In this document: positions 50,259 through 59,101 of the stretch, piece by piece | How the letters are laid out: every line of letters begins with the position of its first letter | Position numbering within the stretch: the first letter of the stretch is position 1 | From: Rhodobacteraceae bacterium HLUCCO07 | GTDB taxonomy: Bacteria; Pseudomonadota; Alphaproteobacteria; Rhodobacterales; Rhodobacteraceae | Assembly (NCBI GenBank): GCA_001314705.1 | Contig: LJSU01000024.1 | Span: 124,541 to 188,540 of the forward strand | DNA length: 64,000 nt | Direction: 5' to 3' | Notes under the pieces: model-generated | Told to the model about the DNA's origin: nothing | What the model saw: only the letters and a program-made list of their open reading frames with translations | The model's database searches: none | Translations under genes and position numbers: made by a program

Positions 50259-51521
50259 ATGGATGAGCTGGACCTCTTTGCCCGTCTCGGGCTTGCGCTG
50301 GCCATCGGGCTGCTTTTCGGGCTCGAACGCGGCTGGCACGGGCGCAAGGCGTCCGAAGGCGACCGGATCGCGGGGGTGCGCACCTTCGCGCTCACAGGGC
50401 TCTTGGGTGGCATCACCGGCTGGCTGACCACGCTCACCGGGCCGGTCCTGCTCGGCCTCACCCTGATCGGCGTCGCGATCCTGCTTGCAACCAGTTACTG
50501 GGCCCGGCTGCGCGACGATGACGATGTCGGCCTGACCACCGAGATCGCGATGCTGCTCGCCTTCGGTCTCGGCGCGGCCGCGGTGCTGGGCGACATGGCC
50601 CCCGCGGCCGCCGCCGCGGTGATCGCCGCGCTGCTGCTGGCGCTGAAACCCATGCTCCACGGCTGGGTGCGCCAGATCGAACGCTTCGAACTCCACGCCC
50701 TGTTCAAGCTGGCGCTGATTTCGGTCGTGGTCCTGCCGTTCCTGCCCGACCGGGGCTACGGCCCGGGCGAGGTGCTCAACCCGTTCGAGCTCTGGCGCGC
50801 GGTGGTGATCGTCGCGGGGCTTTCCTTCTTCGGCTACGTTGCGATCCGCATCGCGGGAACCCATGTCGGCATCCTTGCCACCGGCCTTTTCGGCGGGTTG
50901 GCCTCGTCGACATCCACGACCCTCGCGCTGGCGCGGCTGGTGCGCGCCCATGGCGGCTTTGCACCGCTCGCTGCCGCGGGGATCCTCGTCGCAGGATCGG
51001 TCACCTTCCTGCGTATCCTCGTGCTCGTCGCGATCTTCGAACCGTCGCTCATCCTGCCGCTCACGCTGCCCATGGGGGTCATGGCCGCAACCGGCTTTCT
51101 GGGAGCGCTGGCCGTGCATCTGGGCACGGGTGGCGACAAACAGGCGCCCGATGGTCTCCAAGATATCGCGAACCCCCTCGAGCTGCGGGTGGCCCTCACC
51201 TTCGGCGCGCTGCTCGCGCTGGTGCTGCTCGGGGTGCATTACCTGCGCGAATGGCTCGGCACGGGCGGCGTGACGATGGCCGCGGCGCTTTCGGGGGTAA
51301 CCGATGTCGATGCGCTGACGATCTCGGTTTCGCGACTGGTCGGGGCCGATCTCGCCGCGACCAGCGGGGCAACCGCGATCTTCATCGCCGCCACGGTCAA
51401 CACCGCCGTCAAGGGCGGCATCGCGCTCGTCGCGGGCGATGCGCGGCTTGGCCTGCGTGTCATCGCGGTCTACGCGGCGGTGATCGCGGCGGGGGCGGCG
51501 GCGCTCTGGCTGGCGCCATAG
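50259..51521 (+). CDS. MgtC/DUF4010 polytopic membrane protein
   Basis: A 420-residue membrane protein with about 11-12 helices. The N-terminus RLGLALAIGLLFGLERGWHGR, with GVRTFALTGLLGG after it, is the MgtC/SapB start. The C-terminal DUF4010 part includes FGGLASSTSTTLALARL and SGVTDVDALTIS. Function unknown; MgtC proteins are linked to magnesium homeostasis. The start follows no clear ribosome site, and 264 bases upstream hold nothing recognisable. Confidence 0.85.
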   Translation: MDELDLFARLGLALAIGLLFGLERGWHGRKASEGDRIAGVRTFALTGLLGGITGWLTTLTGPVLLGLTLIGVAILLATSYWARLRDDDDVGLTTEIAMLLAFGLGAAAVLGDMAPAAAAAVIAALLLALKPMLHGWVRQIERFELHALFKLALISVVVLPFLPDRGYGPGEVLNPFELWRAVVIVAGLSFFGYVAIRIAGTHVGILATGLFGGLASSTSTTLALARLVRAHGGFAPLAAAGILVAGSVTFLRILVLVAIFEPSLILPLTLPMGVMAATGFLGALAVHLGTGGDKQAPDGLQDIANPLELRVALTFGALLALVLLGVHYLREWLGTGGVTMAAALSGVTDVDALTISVSRLVGADLAATSGATAIFIAATVNTAVKGGIALVAGDARLGLRVIAVYAAVIAAGAAALWLAP

Positions 51522-51548
51522 GCATCCCCGCGCTGCCGCACGATCACT

Positions 51549-51782
51549 TCAGTCCTTTCGGCCCTTCCACCAGCGCCAGATCGGCATCACGTCCGCCGCC
51601 GCCACCGCGATGCCAAGCGGGAACATCCAGAATCCCACGATCGGCAGGAAGCCCAGGACACCACCGATCATGAGCAAAATCCCCGCCACCAGCCGCAGCC
51701 CGGGCGGGATGTGCTTCTGGCTCCATTCATGCACCCGGCGGGCATACTCGCGCGCCTTGTTGCGGTCATCCTTCCTTGACAT
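51549..51782 (-). CDS. Small membrane protein of unknown function
   Basis: A 77-residue protein with a basic hydrophilic start (RKDDRNKAREYARRVHEW) and a hydrophobic hairpin (LVAGILLMIGGVLGFLP, then FWMFPLGIAVAAADV), ending WRWWKGRKD. It resembles small predicted membrane proteins common in the order. It directly follows the hydrolase gene on the minus strand (3 bases). Confidence 0.75.
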   Translation of the reverse strand: MSRKDDRNKAREYARRVHEWSQKHIPPGLRLVAGILLMIGGVLGFLPIVGFWMFPLGIAVAAADVMPIWRWWKGRKD

Positions 51783-51785
51783 CGG

Positions 51786-52496
51786 CTAATTGACACCGCC
51801 GGGCCGGGCCAGCCAGGCCGACAGCGCCGCATTCACCGCCTCGGGCTGTTCGAGCACCGGCGCATGGCCCGCATCCGCCACGATCTCGAGATGCGCATCG
51901 GGGATCAGCTCGGCCATGAAGGTATGGCGCTTGACCGGGGTCAGCCGGTCATGCTCGCCGCACAGCACCAGCGCGGGCACCCTGCACTTGCGCAGCACCG
52001 CCTGTTGGTCCCGGCGCCGTTGCAGCGCCCGCACCTGCCGCAGGAAAACCTCCGGCCCGAGGGCCTGCGCCATCCCGGCCATCAGCGCCATGACCTCGAT
52101 CCGCCCCGGCCCGGGCGCGAAGGTCTCGGGCTTGAGAAACCCGCGCATCACCTCGTCCAGCTTGCCCGCCTTGACCCCAACGATCATCGGCTCGTACATC
52201 GCCGAGCTTTGCGGCGTCTCCGCCAGCGGGTTGGTGTCCATCAACGCGATCCGCGTCACCCGGTCGGGCGCCCGGCGCAGCACCTCCATCGCGATGATGC
52301 CCCCCATCGAGAGCCCCGCCAGCGCGAATTTCTGCGGCGCCCCGTCAAGAATGGTCGAGGCCATCTCTTCGATCCGCTCGCCTCGCGTCGCACAGGCCAC
52401 CGTGACCGAGCGTTCGCGGCTGAACGCCTCGATCTGCGGGGCATAGAGACGCGCGTCGCACATCATGCCCGGGATCAGGACCAGAGGCTCCTGCAT
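51786..52496 (-). CDS. Alpha/beta hydrolase
   Basis: A 236-residue serine hydrolase. The nucleophile elbow is GLSMGG (near 76), the oxyanion region is LIPGMMCDARLY at the start, and the acid and base are in LVLCGEHDRLTPV and ADAGHAPVLEQP. No lid domain detail identifies the substrate. It is followed by the small membrane protein gene after 3 bases. Confidence 0.87.
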   Translation of the reverse strand: MQEPLVLIPGMMCDARLYAPQIEAFSRERSVTVACATRGERIEEMASTILDGAPQKFALAGLSMGGIIAMEVLRRAPDRVTRIALMDTNPLAETPQSSAMYEPMIVGVKAGKLDEVMRGFLKPETFAPGPGRIEVMALMAGMAQALGPEVFLRQVRALQRRRDQQAVLRKCRVPALVLCGEHDRLTPVKRHTFMAELIPDAHLEIVADAGHAPVLEQPEAVNAALSAWLARPGGVN

Positions 52497-52641
52497 GGGG
52501 GATTCCCTTCCTTGTCAAACCCGCGCCCAACTTGGCACGCTCCCGCGCCACGTCAACCGGCTTCGGCCGGTTCACGCCCGCCTCCCCCCAGCCAAGCGGC
52601 GCACCGCGTCACATGCGGCGCGGCATGCGCATCGCTCCCGG

Positions 52642-52665
52642 CTTCATCTTGCCCCAAATACTCCG
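52642..52665. repeat. Short dispersed intergenic element, copy 2
   Basis: CTTCATCTTGC-C-CCAAATACTCC, one mismatch to 45450-45473. It is followed within 60 bases by two hairpins (52680-52721), so the mobile or repeated unit may be longer than the part that matches. Confidence 0.7.
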
Positions 52666-52679
52666 GGGGTGAAGGTGGC

Positions 52680-52721
52680 AAAATGCCCTGCATTTTGCAC
52701 CGAGGGGGCAGCGCCCTCTTT
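52680..52721. other. Two adjacent hairpins, terminator-like
   Basis: AAAATGC-CCT-GCATTTT (52680-52696) is a perfect 7-base stem. GAGGGGGC-AG-CGCCCTC (52702-52718) is a near-perfect stem followed by TTT. They lie in the decayed zone between the two hydrolase genes. They could stop transcription from the minus-strand hydrolase or belong to the adjacent repeat. Confidence 0.5.
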
Positions 52722-52728
52722 CCCGCCA

Positions 52729-52911
52729 TCAACAGCCGCTACAGCAAAATTCGCCGCGCGCCGACGAGGGCGAAAACGGGGGCCACGCCGCGTCCCGGAC
52801 ATGGCCCCCGGGGGCTTTCCTCGCACACCAGCCCTGCGCCTCGCAAAAGGCTCTCGCCCGGGCAAGATCGCGCAGCCCCAGCCTGATCGCCGATACCCTT
52901 TCCATGGTCAT
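52729..52911 (-). pseudogene. N-terminal remnant of a VOC (glyoxalase-like) gene
   Basis: The frame begins MTMERVSAIRLGLRDLARARAFCEAQGW, which is the first strand-helix unit of vicinal oxygen chelate proteins. After about 28 residues the similarity stops and the frame ends early at 60 codons. Its ATG overlaps the stop of the hydrolase as ATGA (52908-52911), so the original gene was the second member of that operon. The remainder was replaced by the repeat and hairpins. Confidence 0.6.
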
Positions 52912-53657
52912 GCCTTCGCCCGCTCCAGCACATCCGCAAGCGCCGCCTCGATCACGCCAAGGCAGGTCTCGTCGGAAAACCGGTGATCGGCATCCTTGAC
53001 CAGCGTGAGGCGCATATCCGGCCCCTCGGCATGTTCGAGCAGCCGAACCGCCGTCTCGACCGATACCGCGGTGTCCGCCGTGCCCTGCAGGAACCGCACC
53101 GGAAAGGGCAGGTGCAAGGCCGTTCGCAACACAAGCCGCTCACGCCCGTCCTCGATCATGCGGCGGGTGATGACATAGGGCTCCATGTAATCGCTTGGCA
53201 GTTCCACATGCCCCACGCTTTCAAGCTGCGCCTTCTGCGCCGCGCTGAACCCGGCCCAGTATCCGTCCTCGGTGAAATCCGGCGCCGCGGCGATGGTCAC
53301 CATCCCCGCGATCCGCTCGGGGCGCGCCCGCGCCAGCAGCAGCGCCTGCCAGCCGCCCATGGATGAGCCGACCGGTACCACCTTTCCTTCGGTCAACGCA
53401 TCCACCGCCGCCAGCGTGTCCTCGTGCCAGTCACCGATGCATCCATCGGTGAACGCCCCCGAGCTCTGCCCATGCCCCGAATAGTCGAACCGCAGGAACG
53501 CACGCCCCGTGCGTCGCGCCCAGGCTTCGAGATGCAGCGCCTTGCTGCCTTCCATGTCGGATTTGAGCCCGCCACAGAACACCACCCATGGGCCACGCCC
53601 CGCGATCCGGTGATAGGCCAGCCGCCGCCCCTGCGGCGTGTCGAGACTGTCATGCAT
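52908..53657 (-). CDS. Alpha/beta hydrolase (ABHD10-like esterase/thioesterase)
   Basis: A 249-residue serine hydrolase. The nucleophile is in VGSSMGGWQALLLA (near 97), FLRFDYSGHGQSSG lies before it, and QGTADTAVS and KDADHRFSDE carry the acid and the histidine. The pattern is that of the ABHD10/YfhR group. Nine bases separate it from the acyl-CoA ligase gene upstream on the same strand, so they form an operon that once included the VOC gene. Confidence 0.87.
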   Translation of the reverse strand: MHDSLDTPQGRRLAYHRIAGRGPWVVFCGGLKSDMEGSKALHLEAWARRTGRAFLRFDYSGHGQSSGAFTDGCIGDWHEDTLAAVDALTEGKVVPVGSSMGGWQALLLARARPERIAGMVTIAAAPDFTEDGYWAGFSAAQKAQLESVGHVELPSDYMEPYVITRRMIEDGRERLVLRTALHLPFPVRFLQGTADTAVSVETAVRLLEHAEGPDMRLTLVKDADHRFSDETCLGVIEAALADVLERAKA

Positions 53658-53666
53658 GCCAACCCC

Positions 53667-55184
53667 CTATTGTGCGTCGATTTCCTCGGCGAAATGCTCC
53701 AGCAGGCCGGATTTCAGGATCTTGCCGGACGGCGCGGCCGGCAGCGCGTCGGTCACCACGATCCGCGCGGGCCGCTTGTAGGGTGCCAGCTGGTCCTTGA
53801 GATACGCCTTGAGCGCCGCCTCGGTCAGCCCGGATTCGGGCCACGAGGTGACAAATGCCACCACCTCCTCGTTGCCCCCCTCGACCCGGCGTCCCACCAC
53901 CGCTGCCAGGATGACATCCGGGTGCTCGGTCAGCACCGCCTCGATCTCGGCCGGGTAGACGTTGAAGCCCGAATGGATGATCAATTCCTTGGTGCGCCCC
54001 ACGATATGCAACCGCCCGTTCCGGTCGAACCGCCCAAGGTCACCCGAGCGCAACCACCCGTCCGACGTCATCGCCGTCGCCGTCGCCTCGGGATCGCGGA
54101 AATAGCCCAGCATCAGCTGTGGCCCGCCGATCTCGACCTCGCCGATCCCCTCATCCGGGTTCGCCCCCGGCGCGGCGGTGTTCACCCGCACCTCGCTGTT
54201 CAGCATCGGCACCCCGACGGAATTGTCCGGGTCGCCCAGATCGTTCTTCGTGGCACAGACCCCCGAGGCACTTTCGGTCAGCCCGTAACCGTTCTGCAAC
54301 GCGACCCCGTAGAAATCCTCGGCCTCGCGCTTCCACGCCGGATCGAGCGGCGCGCCCCCCGAGGAGGTATAGCGCAAGAGGCCCGCCTCGTAACGCTCCA
54401 TCCCCTGCTTGCGCGCGTGATGGAAGAGTTGCGCATGCATCTGCGGCACCGCCGGCAGAACCGTGATATCGGTGCGCAACGCATCGTAAAGCCGCGCCAC
54501 GTCGAACCGCGCCTCCAGCCGCACCGCGCCCTGCGACCGGGTGATCGCGAGGATCGTGGCCAGCCCGAAGACATGGCTCATCGGCAGCGCGAGATAGGTC
54601 ACATCCTCGGCCACCAGGTCGCGCAGGTCCTCCGAGGCCGCGGCCGAATTGAGCATCGCGGCATGCGACAGCATCGCCCCCTTGGGCACACCGGTCGTGC
54701 CCGACGTGTAAAGAAGGATCGCGATCTGGTGCTCGGGCGCCTCGTGCACCGGCTCGGGCGTCGTGCCCTCGCGCGACAGGATCGCCACCGTCCCGGTCGG
54801 AAGCGGGACCTCCTCGGCGCCCATCCGCTCGGCATGCTGGCGCGGGGCGGGGCCGGTCTCGACCGTCATCACCGCCGCTGCCGCCTCGGAATGGCGCAGG
54901 ATGCGGTCGATCTCGGGGTCGGTCAGCCGCGCATTCACCGGGCAGGCGATCGCATCCATCATCGAACAGCCGTAGAGAAAGGCCACCATCGCCGCGCTGT
55001 TCTCCAGCACGATCACCACCCGGTCGCCCGGCCGCACGCCCCGCGCGATCAGCGCATCCCGCGCCGCCTCGGCCCCGGCCCGGATCGCGGCCCAGTCATA
55101 GGTCATGTCGTCATGGTCGATGATCCCAAGCTTGCTTCCGCGCGCGCGCGCGGCCGCGTTCAACATCTGGTGTATGCGCTTCAT
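53667..55184 (-). CDS. AMP-forming acyl-CoA synthetase/ligase
   Basis: A 505-residue ANL-family enzyme. The AMP-binding motif is LLYTSGTTGVPKGAM (near 160). Further motifs are YGLTESASG, GWLRSGDLGRFD, a hinge region in GRTKELIIHSGFNVYPAEIE, and the catalytic lysine in LPAAPSGKILK close to the C-terminus. Substrate is probably a medium- or long-chain or aryl acid. Start at 55184 with GGGAGG upstream. Confidence 0.92.
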   Translation of the reverse strand: MKRIHQMLNAAARARGSKLGIIDHDDMTYDWAAIRAGAEAARDALIARGVRPGDRVVIVLENSAAMVAFLYGCSMMDAIACPVNARLTDPEIDRILRHSEAAAAVMTVETGPAPRQHAERMGAEEVPLPTGTVAILSREGTTPEPVHEAPEHQIAILLYTSGTTGVPKGAMLSHAAMLNSAAASEDLRDLVAEDVTYLALPMSHVFGLATILAITRSQGAVRLEARFDVARLYDALRTDITVLPAVPQMHAQLFHHARKQGMERYEAGLLRYTSSGGAPLDPAWKREAEDFYGVALQNGYGLTESASGVCATKNDLGDPDNSVGVPMLNSEVRVNTAAPGANPDEGIGEVEIGGPQLMLGYFRDPEATATAMTSDGWLRSGDLGRFDRNGRLHIVGRTKELIIHSGFNVYPAEIEAVLTEHPDVILAAVVGRRVEGGNEEVVAFVTSWPESGLTEAALKAYLKDQLAPYKRPARIVVTDALPAAPSGKILKSGLLEHFAEEIDAQ

Positions 55185-55526
55185 CGGGGCCTCCCTTTGG
55201 CGTGATCCTGCCCTTTCACGCACGCGCTGTCACCCTTGCCATGCGGGCTTTTCGCAACGTCCGCGAAAAAATTCCGTCGCATCGTGAAACAAGGCGGCGC
55301 GGCGGCCCCCTTCAAGCCGCAATCGCGCCTCGGGCAGGACGGCAACACCGGCCCGCGCTCCCGGGAAGGCCGGTTCGCGCCGTGGATCACCTTGACGCTG
55401 TGATCCTTCAATGGGTCGCAAATCCGTCTGCACCTTCGGTGACCGGACTGTATGATACGATGGCCGACCGAAGCTCGTCTTTTTCCGAGCGGGACGCATG
55501 CCGGTCAGTCGAAAGGGCATCAAGAG
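55185..55526. other. Divergent spacer between acyl-CoA ligase and Lrp genes
   Basis: 342 bases with no gene-like frame. It must hold promoters for both directions. I see no strong palindrome or repeat; TATGATAC near 55452 is a possible -10 for the lrp gene. Open frames seen here are extensions of neighbouring reading frames. Confidence 0.5.
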
Positions 55527-56033
55527 ATGCGGGAACGAAAAGGGCTTGATCCGACGGATATTCGCATTCTCAGCGCCGTGCAAAAGCACGGCCAGTTGAG
55601 CAAGACCAGGCTGGCCGAGATCGTGAACCTGTCGCCGACCCCCTGCTGGGCACGCCTGACCCGGTTGCGCGAAGCGGGCTATATCCGCGGCTATCACGCC
55701 GATATCGCCCTTGAACGCGTGATCGACGCGACGCGGGTGGTCGTGACGGTCTCGCTGACGCATCATCGCAAGATCGAGTTCGACCGGTTCGAAACCTACA
55801 TCCGGTCGGTGGACGAGATCATCAACTGTGTCGCGACGGGCGGGGGCATCGACTATGTCATGACGGTGGTCACGCCCGACCTGTCGGCCTTCCAGGCCCT
55901 GATGGACGACCTGTTGTCGGCGGATCTCGCGATTGACCGCTACATGACCTATTTCGCGACGCGCCTGATCAAGGCCGAACAGCCCAACCTTGCCAAGCTT
56001 GTCGCGAAAAACGGATCGAAGAGCGGGTCATAA
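55527..56033 (+). CDS. Lrp/AsnC-family transcriptional regulator
   Basis: A 168-residue regulator. The N-terminal helix-turn-helix covers LDPTDIRILSAVQKHGQLSKTRLAEIVNLSPTP in overlapping helices (about 7-40), and a C-terminal RAM domain has VVVTVSLTHHRKIEF and YVMTVVTPDLSAFQALMDDLL. It ends 211 bases before a co-directional GcvT-like gene with a hairpin repeat between them. The likely ligand is an amino acid or one-carbon compound, by context only. Confidence 0.9.
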   Translation: MRERKGLDPTDIRILSAVQKHGQLSKTRLAEIVNLSPTPCWARLTRLREAGYIRGYHADIALERVIDATRVVVTVSLTHHRKIEFDRFETYIRSVDEIINCVATGGGIDYVMTVVTPDLSAFQALMDDLLSADLAIDRYMTYFATRLIKAEQPNLAKLVAKNGSKSGS

Positions 56034-56034
56034 G

Positions 56035-56078
56035 GCGTTCCGCGAAAAGCCGTGATTCAGGTTTTTCGCGGAACGCTT
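56035..56078. repeat. 44-base hairpin repeat, copy 3
   Basis: Same 14-base perfect arms as 25779-25822 and one different base in the loop. It begins one base after the lrp stop codon, so it may also serve as the end of that transcript. Confidence 0.85.
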
Positions 56079-56244
56079 TGGCTCCACAAGTCCGTTTGGT
56101 CCCCCAACATCCGAAACAAGGCCCGTGCGGTCTGCGAATCGCCCATTTTTCAGGCCGCGCGCCGAAGGAACAGGCATTATGTTTTCCTGGGAGACAACGC
56201 AGCCCCGGGCCGGGCCCGGGTTGCAGGTTAGGGAGGATGAACCG

Positions 56245-57414
56245 ATGCAGTCCCAAGATTTTGGCTTTGGCACTCAAATCCGCAAATCGCCGTACTTTGA
56301 TGCGACGGTGCGCTGGGGGGCACAGGGGTTCTCGGTTTACAACCACATGTATATCCCGCGCGATTTCGGCGATCCGGAACAGAATTTCTGGAACCTCGTG
56401 AACGATGCGATCCTCTGTGACGTGGCCGTTGAACGGCAGGTCGAGATCACCGGCCCCGATGCCGCGAAATTCACCCAGATGCTGACCCCGCGCGACCTGT
56501 CGAAGATGGCGGTGGGTCAGTGCAAATATGTTCTGATCACCAATGCCGAGGGCGGCCTGCTCAACGATCCGATCCTGCTCCGGCTGGGGGAAAACCATTT
56601 CTGGCTGTCGCTGGCCGATAGCGACATCCTGCTCTGGGCACAGGGCGTGGCGGTGCATTCGGGCATGGATGTTTCCATCTCCGAGCCGGATGTCTCGCCG
56701 CTGCAATTGCAGGGCCCGAAATCGGGCGAGATCATGCAGGCGCTCTTTGGCGACGAGATCATGGACCTGCGGTATTACTGGTTCCGCGAGATGGAGCTGG
56801 ACGGCATCCCGCTGATTGTTTCGCGCACCGGATGGTCCAGCGAACTGGGCTATGAAATCTACCTGCGCGATTCGACCTATGGCGATGCGCTTTGGGAACG
56901 GATCATGGCCGTGGGCATGCCCTTTGGCCTCAAGCCCGGCCATACCTCGACCATTCGCCGGATCGAGGGCGGAATGCTGTCCTACCACGCCGATGCGGAT
57001 ATCCACACCAACCCCTTCGAACTGGGCTTCGACCGGCTGGTGAACCTCGACATGGAGGCCGACTTCATCGGCAAGTTCGCCCTGCAACGCATCCGCGACA
57101 ACGGCATCACCCGCAAGCAGGTGGGCCTGATCATCGACGGCGCGCCGCTGACCGGGCCGAACACGGCCTTCTGGACGATCAACCGAGAGGGCGAAACCGT
57201 GGGCAAGGTGACCTCGGCGGTCTACTCGCCGCGCCTGCAAAAGAACATCGCTCTGGCCATGGTCACGGTCGAGGCCGCCGAGCTTGGCACCGAGCTGGAG
57301 GTTCGGACGCGGTCGGGGGAAAGCACCGCAACGGTCGTGGAGCGCCCTTTCTTCGACCCGCGCAAGAAACTGGCCGCTGACGCGGCGCCCAGACCCCGCC
57401 AGGTCAACGCATAA
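56245..57414 (+). CDS. GcvT-family THF-dependent methyltransferase, possibly DmdA-like
   Basis: A 389-residue protein of the glycine-cleavage-T fold: VERQVEITGPDAAKFTQML (about 59-77), LQLQGPKSGEIMQALFG, SRTGWSSELGYEIYL and GMLSYHADADIHTNPFELGF, with a C-terminal barrel. Several stretches (SVYNHMYIP, CDVAVERQVEI, LNDPILLRL, WLSLADSDI) are closer to DMSP demethylase DmdA than to GcvT. No gcvH or gcvP is adjacent. Substrate could be DMSP or another methylated compound. AGGGAGG precedes the ATG; a strong GC hairpin lies in the leader. Confidence 0.82.
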   Translation: MQSQDFGFGTQIRKSPYFDATVRWGAQGFSVYNHMYIPRDFGDPEQNFWNLVNDAILCDVAVERQVEITGPDAAKFTQMLTPRDLSKMAVGQCKYVLITNAEGGLLNDPILLRLGENHFWLSLADSDILLWAQGVAVHSGMDVSISEPDVSPLQLQGPKSGEIMQALFGDEIMDLRYYWFREMELDGIPLIVSRTGWSSELGYEIYLRDSTYGDALWERIMAVGMPFGLKPGHTSTIRRIEGGMLSYHADADIHTNPFELGFDRLVNLDMEADFIGKFALQRIRDNGITRKQVGLIIDGAPLTGPNTAFWTINREGETVGKVTSAVYSPRLQKNIALAMVTVEAAELGTELEVRTRSGESTATVVERPFFDPRKKLAADAAPRPRQVNA

Positions 57415-57421
57415 GCGCGGG

Positions 57422-58606
57422 TCAGTCCGCGGTCACGTCATGGCGGTAAAGCCAGTCGAACCGGCGCAGCATCATGTCCGGGCGAATCCGCCCGGACAAA
57501 CGCAGCACGTTATGCGCCACGAACCGAAGCGGCGGGAATTTCATGTGATATTTCCATGCGTTGTCCGTGGCGGTGTTGACCACCCGCTGAACCCGCGCAA
57601 AGCGGCGCTGGCGATAGTCCGCCAGCCCCGCACGCAGGGTATCGGCCTGCGCCAGCGCATCGGCCAGAACCCAGGCATCCTCGATCGCCATCACCGCGCC
57701 CTGCGCCATGAACGGCAGCGTCGGATGCGCCGCATCGCCCAGCAGAACGATGCTTTCGCCGTGCCAGGTTCCAGCAACCTCGTGCCGAAACAGCCCCCAC
57801 AGGTGACAGGTCTCGACCCGTTCCAGCATTTCCTGCACCGGGGCGCCGAACCCGGCGAAGGCCGCGCGCAGGTTGTCCGGCTCGTCCCGCTGGCTCCAGC
57901 TTTCGGCGACCCAGCCGCGGCGTTCCTCGACCGCCACCAGGTTGATCATCGATTCGCCGCGCAGCGGATAGCTCACCACATGGCGCCCCGGCCCCATATG
58001 CACACGGCTGACCGGCCCCAGCCCCAGGTCGTTGGGAATGACCGCCCGCCAGGCCACATGCCCGGTAAAGAACGGTGAGTCCGCCCCGTTGAGAACCGCC
58101 CGCAGCCGCGAATGCACCCCGTCCGCACCGATCACGAGGTCGGCCCGCCGCTCGCCCCCGTCCGAGAGCGTCACCACCGGCGCGGGTCCGTCCCGAACAT
58201 CCGCCACCTCGGCGCCCAGCTCGATCTCGACCCCGGCCGCCCGCGCGCCCGCCTCCAGCACCCCGATGAGATCGGCCCGGTGCACCTGGTAATAGGCCCC
58301 GTCAAGCGCGCTGAGGTCGAGCCGCGTGACCTCACGGCCTTGATGGTCGCAAAGCTGCACGGCGCGGCCCCGCACCGCCCCCGCGGCCACCAGCGCCTCC
58401 TCCAGCCCCAGCGCGCGCAGCACCACCGCGCCGTTGGGGCTCACCTGAAGCCCGGCCCCGACCTCCCTGATCGCCTCGGCCTGCTCCAGGACCTTGACCC
58501 GCGCGCCGCGCCGCGCCAGCGCAATCGCCAGCGTCAGCCCGCCGATCCCGCCCCCCACGACAAGGGCGCGCAACCCGTCCAAACGTGCCTCTGTCATTTC
58601 GCTCAT
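57422..58606 (-). CDS. FAD-dependent monooxygenase (salicylate-hydroxylase type)
   Basis: A 394-residue group A flavoprotein monooxygenase. The Rossmann motif VVGGGIGGLTLAIALARRG is near 17-35, the DG motif is in VIGADGVHSRLR, and the second FAD motif is in LLGDAAHPTLPFMAQGA. Substrate is likely an aromatic acid. It converges with the GcvT-like gene, with 7 bases between their ends. Confidence 0.88.
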   Translation of the reverse strand: MSEMTEARLDGLRALVVGGGIGGLTLAIALARRGARVKVLEQAEAIREVGAGLQVSPNGAVVLRALGLEEALVAAGAVRGRAVQLCDHQGREVTRLDLSALDGAYYQVHRADLIGVLEAGARAAGVEIELGAEVADVRDGPAPVVTLSDGGERRADLVIGADGVHSRLRAVLNGADSPFFTGHVAWRAVIPNDLGLGPVSRVHMGPGRHVVSYPLRGESMINLVAVEERRGWVAESWSQRDEPDNLRAAFAGFGAPVQEMLERVETCHLWGLFRHEVAGTWHGESIVLLGDAAHPTLPFMAQGAVMAIEDAWVLADALAQADTLRAGLADYRQRRFARVQRVVNTATDNAWKYHMKFPPLRFVAHNVLRLSGRIRPDMMLRRFDWLYRHDVTAD

Positions 58607-58623
58607 GCCAACACCGTCCTACG

Positions 58624-58650
58624 AAAAACGCCGGAGCGAAAGCCCCGGCG
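58624..58650 (-). terminator. Rho-independent terminator of dksA
   Basis: On the minus strand CGCCGGGGC-TTTC-GCTCCGGCG forms a 9-base stem (one G-U) and is followed immediately by TTTTT. It lies 28 bases after the dksA stop and before the monooxygenase gene, so the two are separate units. Confidence 0.85.
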
Positions 58651-58678
58651 CCGGTCGTTCCACACCCGTCGGATGCGC

Positions 58679-59101
58679 TCAGTCGTCGCGGTGCACCTTT
58701 TCACGACGCTCGTGGCGCTCCTGCGCCTCAAGGCTCATCGTCGCGATGGGGCGCGCATCCAGGCGCTTGATGCTGATCGGGTCTCCGGTCACTTCGCAAT
58801 AGCCGTATTCGCCCTCTTCGATCCGGCGCAGCGCGGCGTCGATCTTGGCCACGAGCTTGCGCTGACGGTCACGGGTGCGCAACTCCAGCGCCCGGTCGGT
58901 CTCTTCGCTGGCGCGGTCGGCCACGTCGGGAATATTCCGCGTGCTGGCCTGGAGCCCCTCGATCGTATCACGGCTCTCTCCGAGAAGCTCCAGCCGCCAG
59001 GCGAGCAACTTCCTGCGGAAGTATTCAAGCTGGCGGTCATTCATGAATGGCTCGTCCTCGGCAGGACGGTAATCGTCGGGCAGAAAGACTTCCACTTTCA
59101 T
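58679..59101 (-). CDS. dksA: RNA polymerase-binding factor DksA, zinc-ligand-poor form
   Basis: Secondary-channel regulator acting with ppGpp at rRNA and amino-acid promoters. The 140-residue protein keeps the coiled coil with the tip motif DVADRA (DxxDxA). The zinc-finger region reads YCEVTGDPI...IATMSLEA, so only one of the four usual cysteines remains; such variants are zinc-independent. ATG 59101 has a GAGGGAGCGGAG ribosome site; an upstream ATG (59134) would add 11 residues. A strong terminator follows. Confidence 0.92.
   Translation of the reverse strand: MKVEVFLPDDYRPAEDEPFMNDRQLEYFRRKLLAWRLELLGESRDTIEGLQASTRNIPDVADRASEETDRALELRTRDRQRKLVAKIDAALRRIEEGEYGYCEVTGDPISIKRLDARPIATMSLEAQERHERREKVHRDD

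Noticed and set aside
56090-56244. Glycine riboswitch before the GcvT-like gene
   Set aside because: A CCGAAGG block is present, but the conserved CTCAGG and GGAC core and the expected pairing order are missing.
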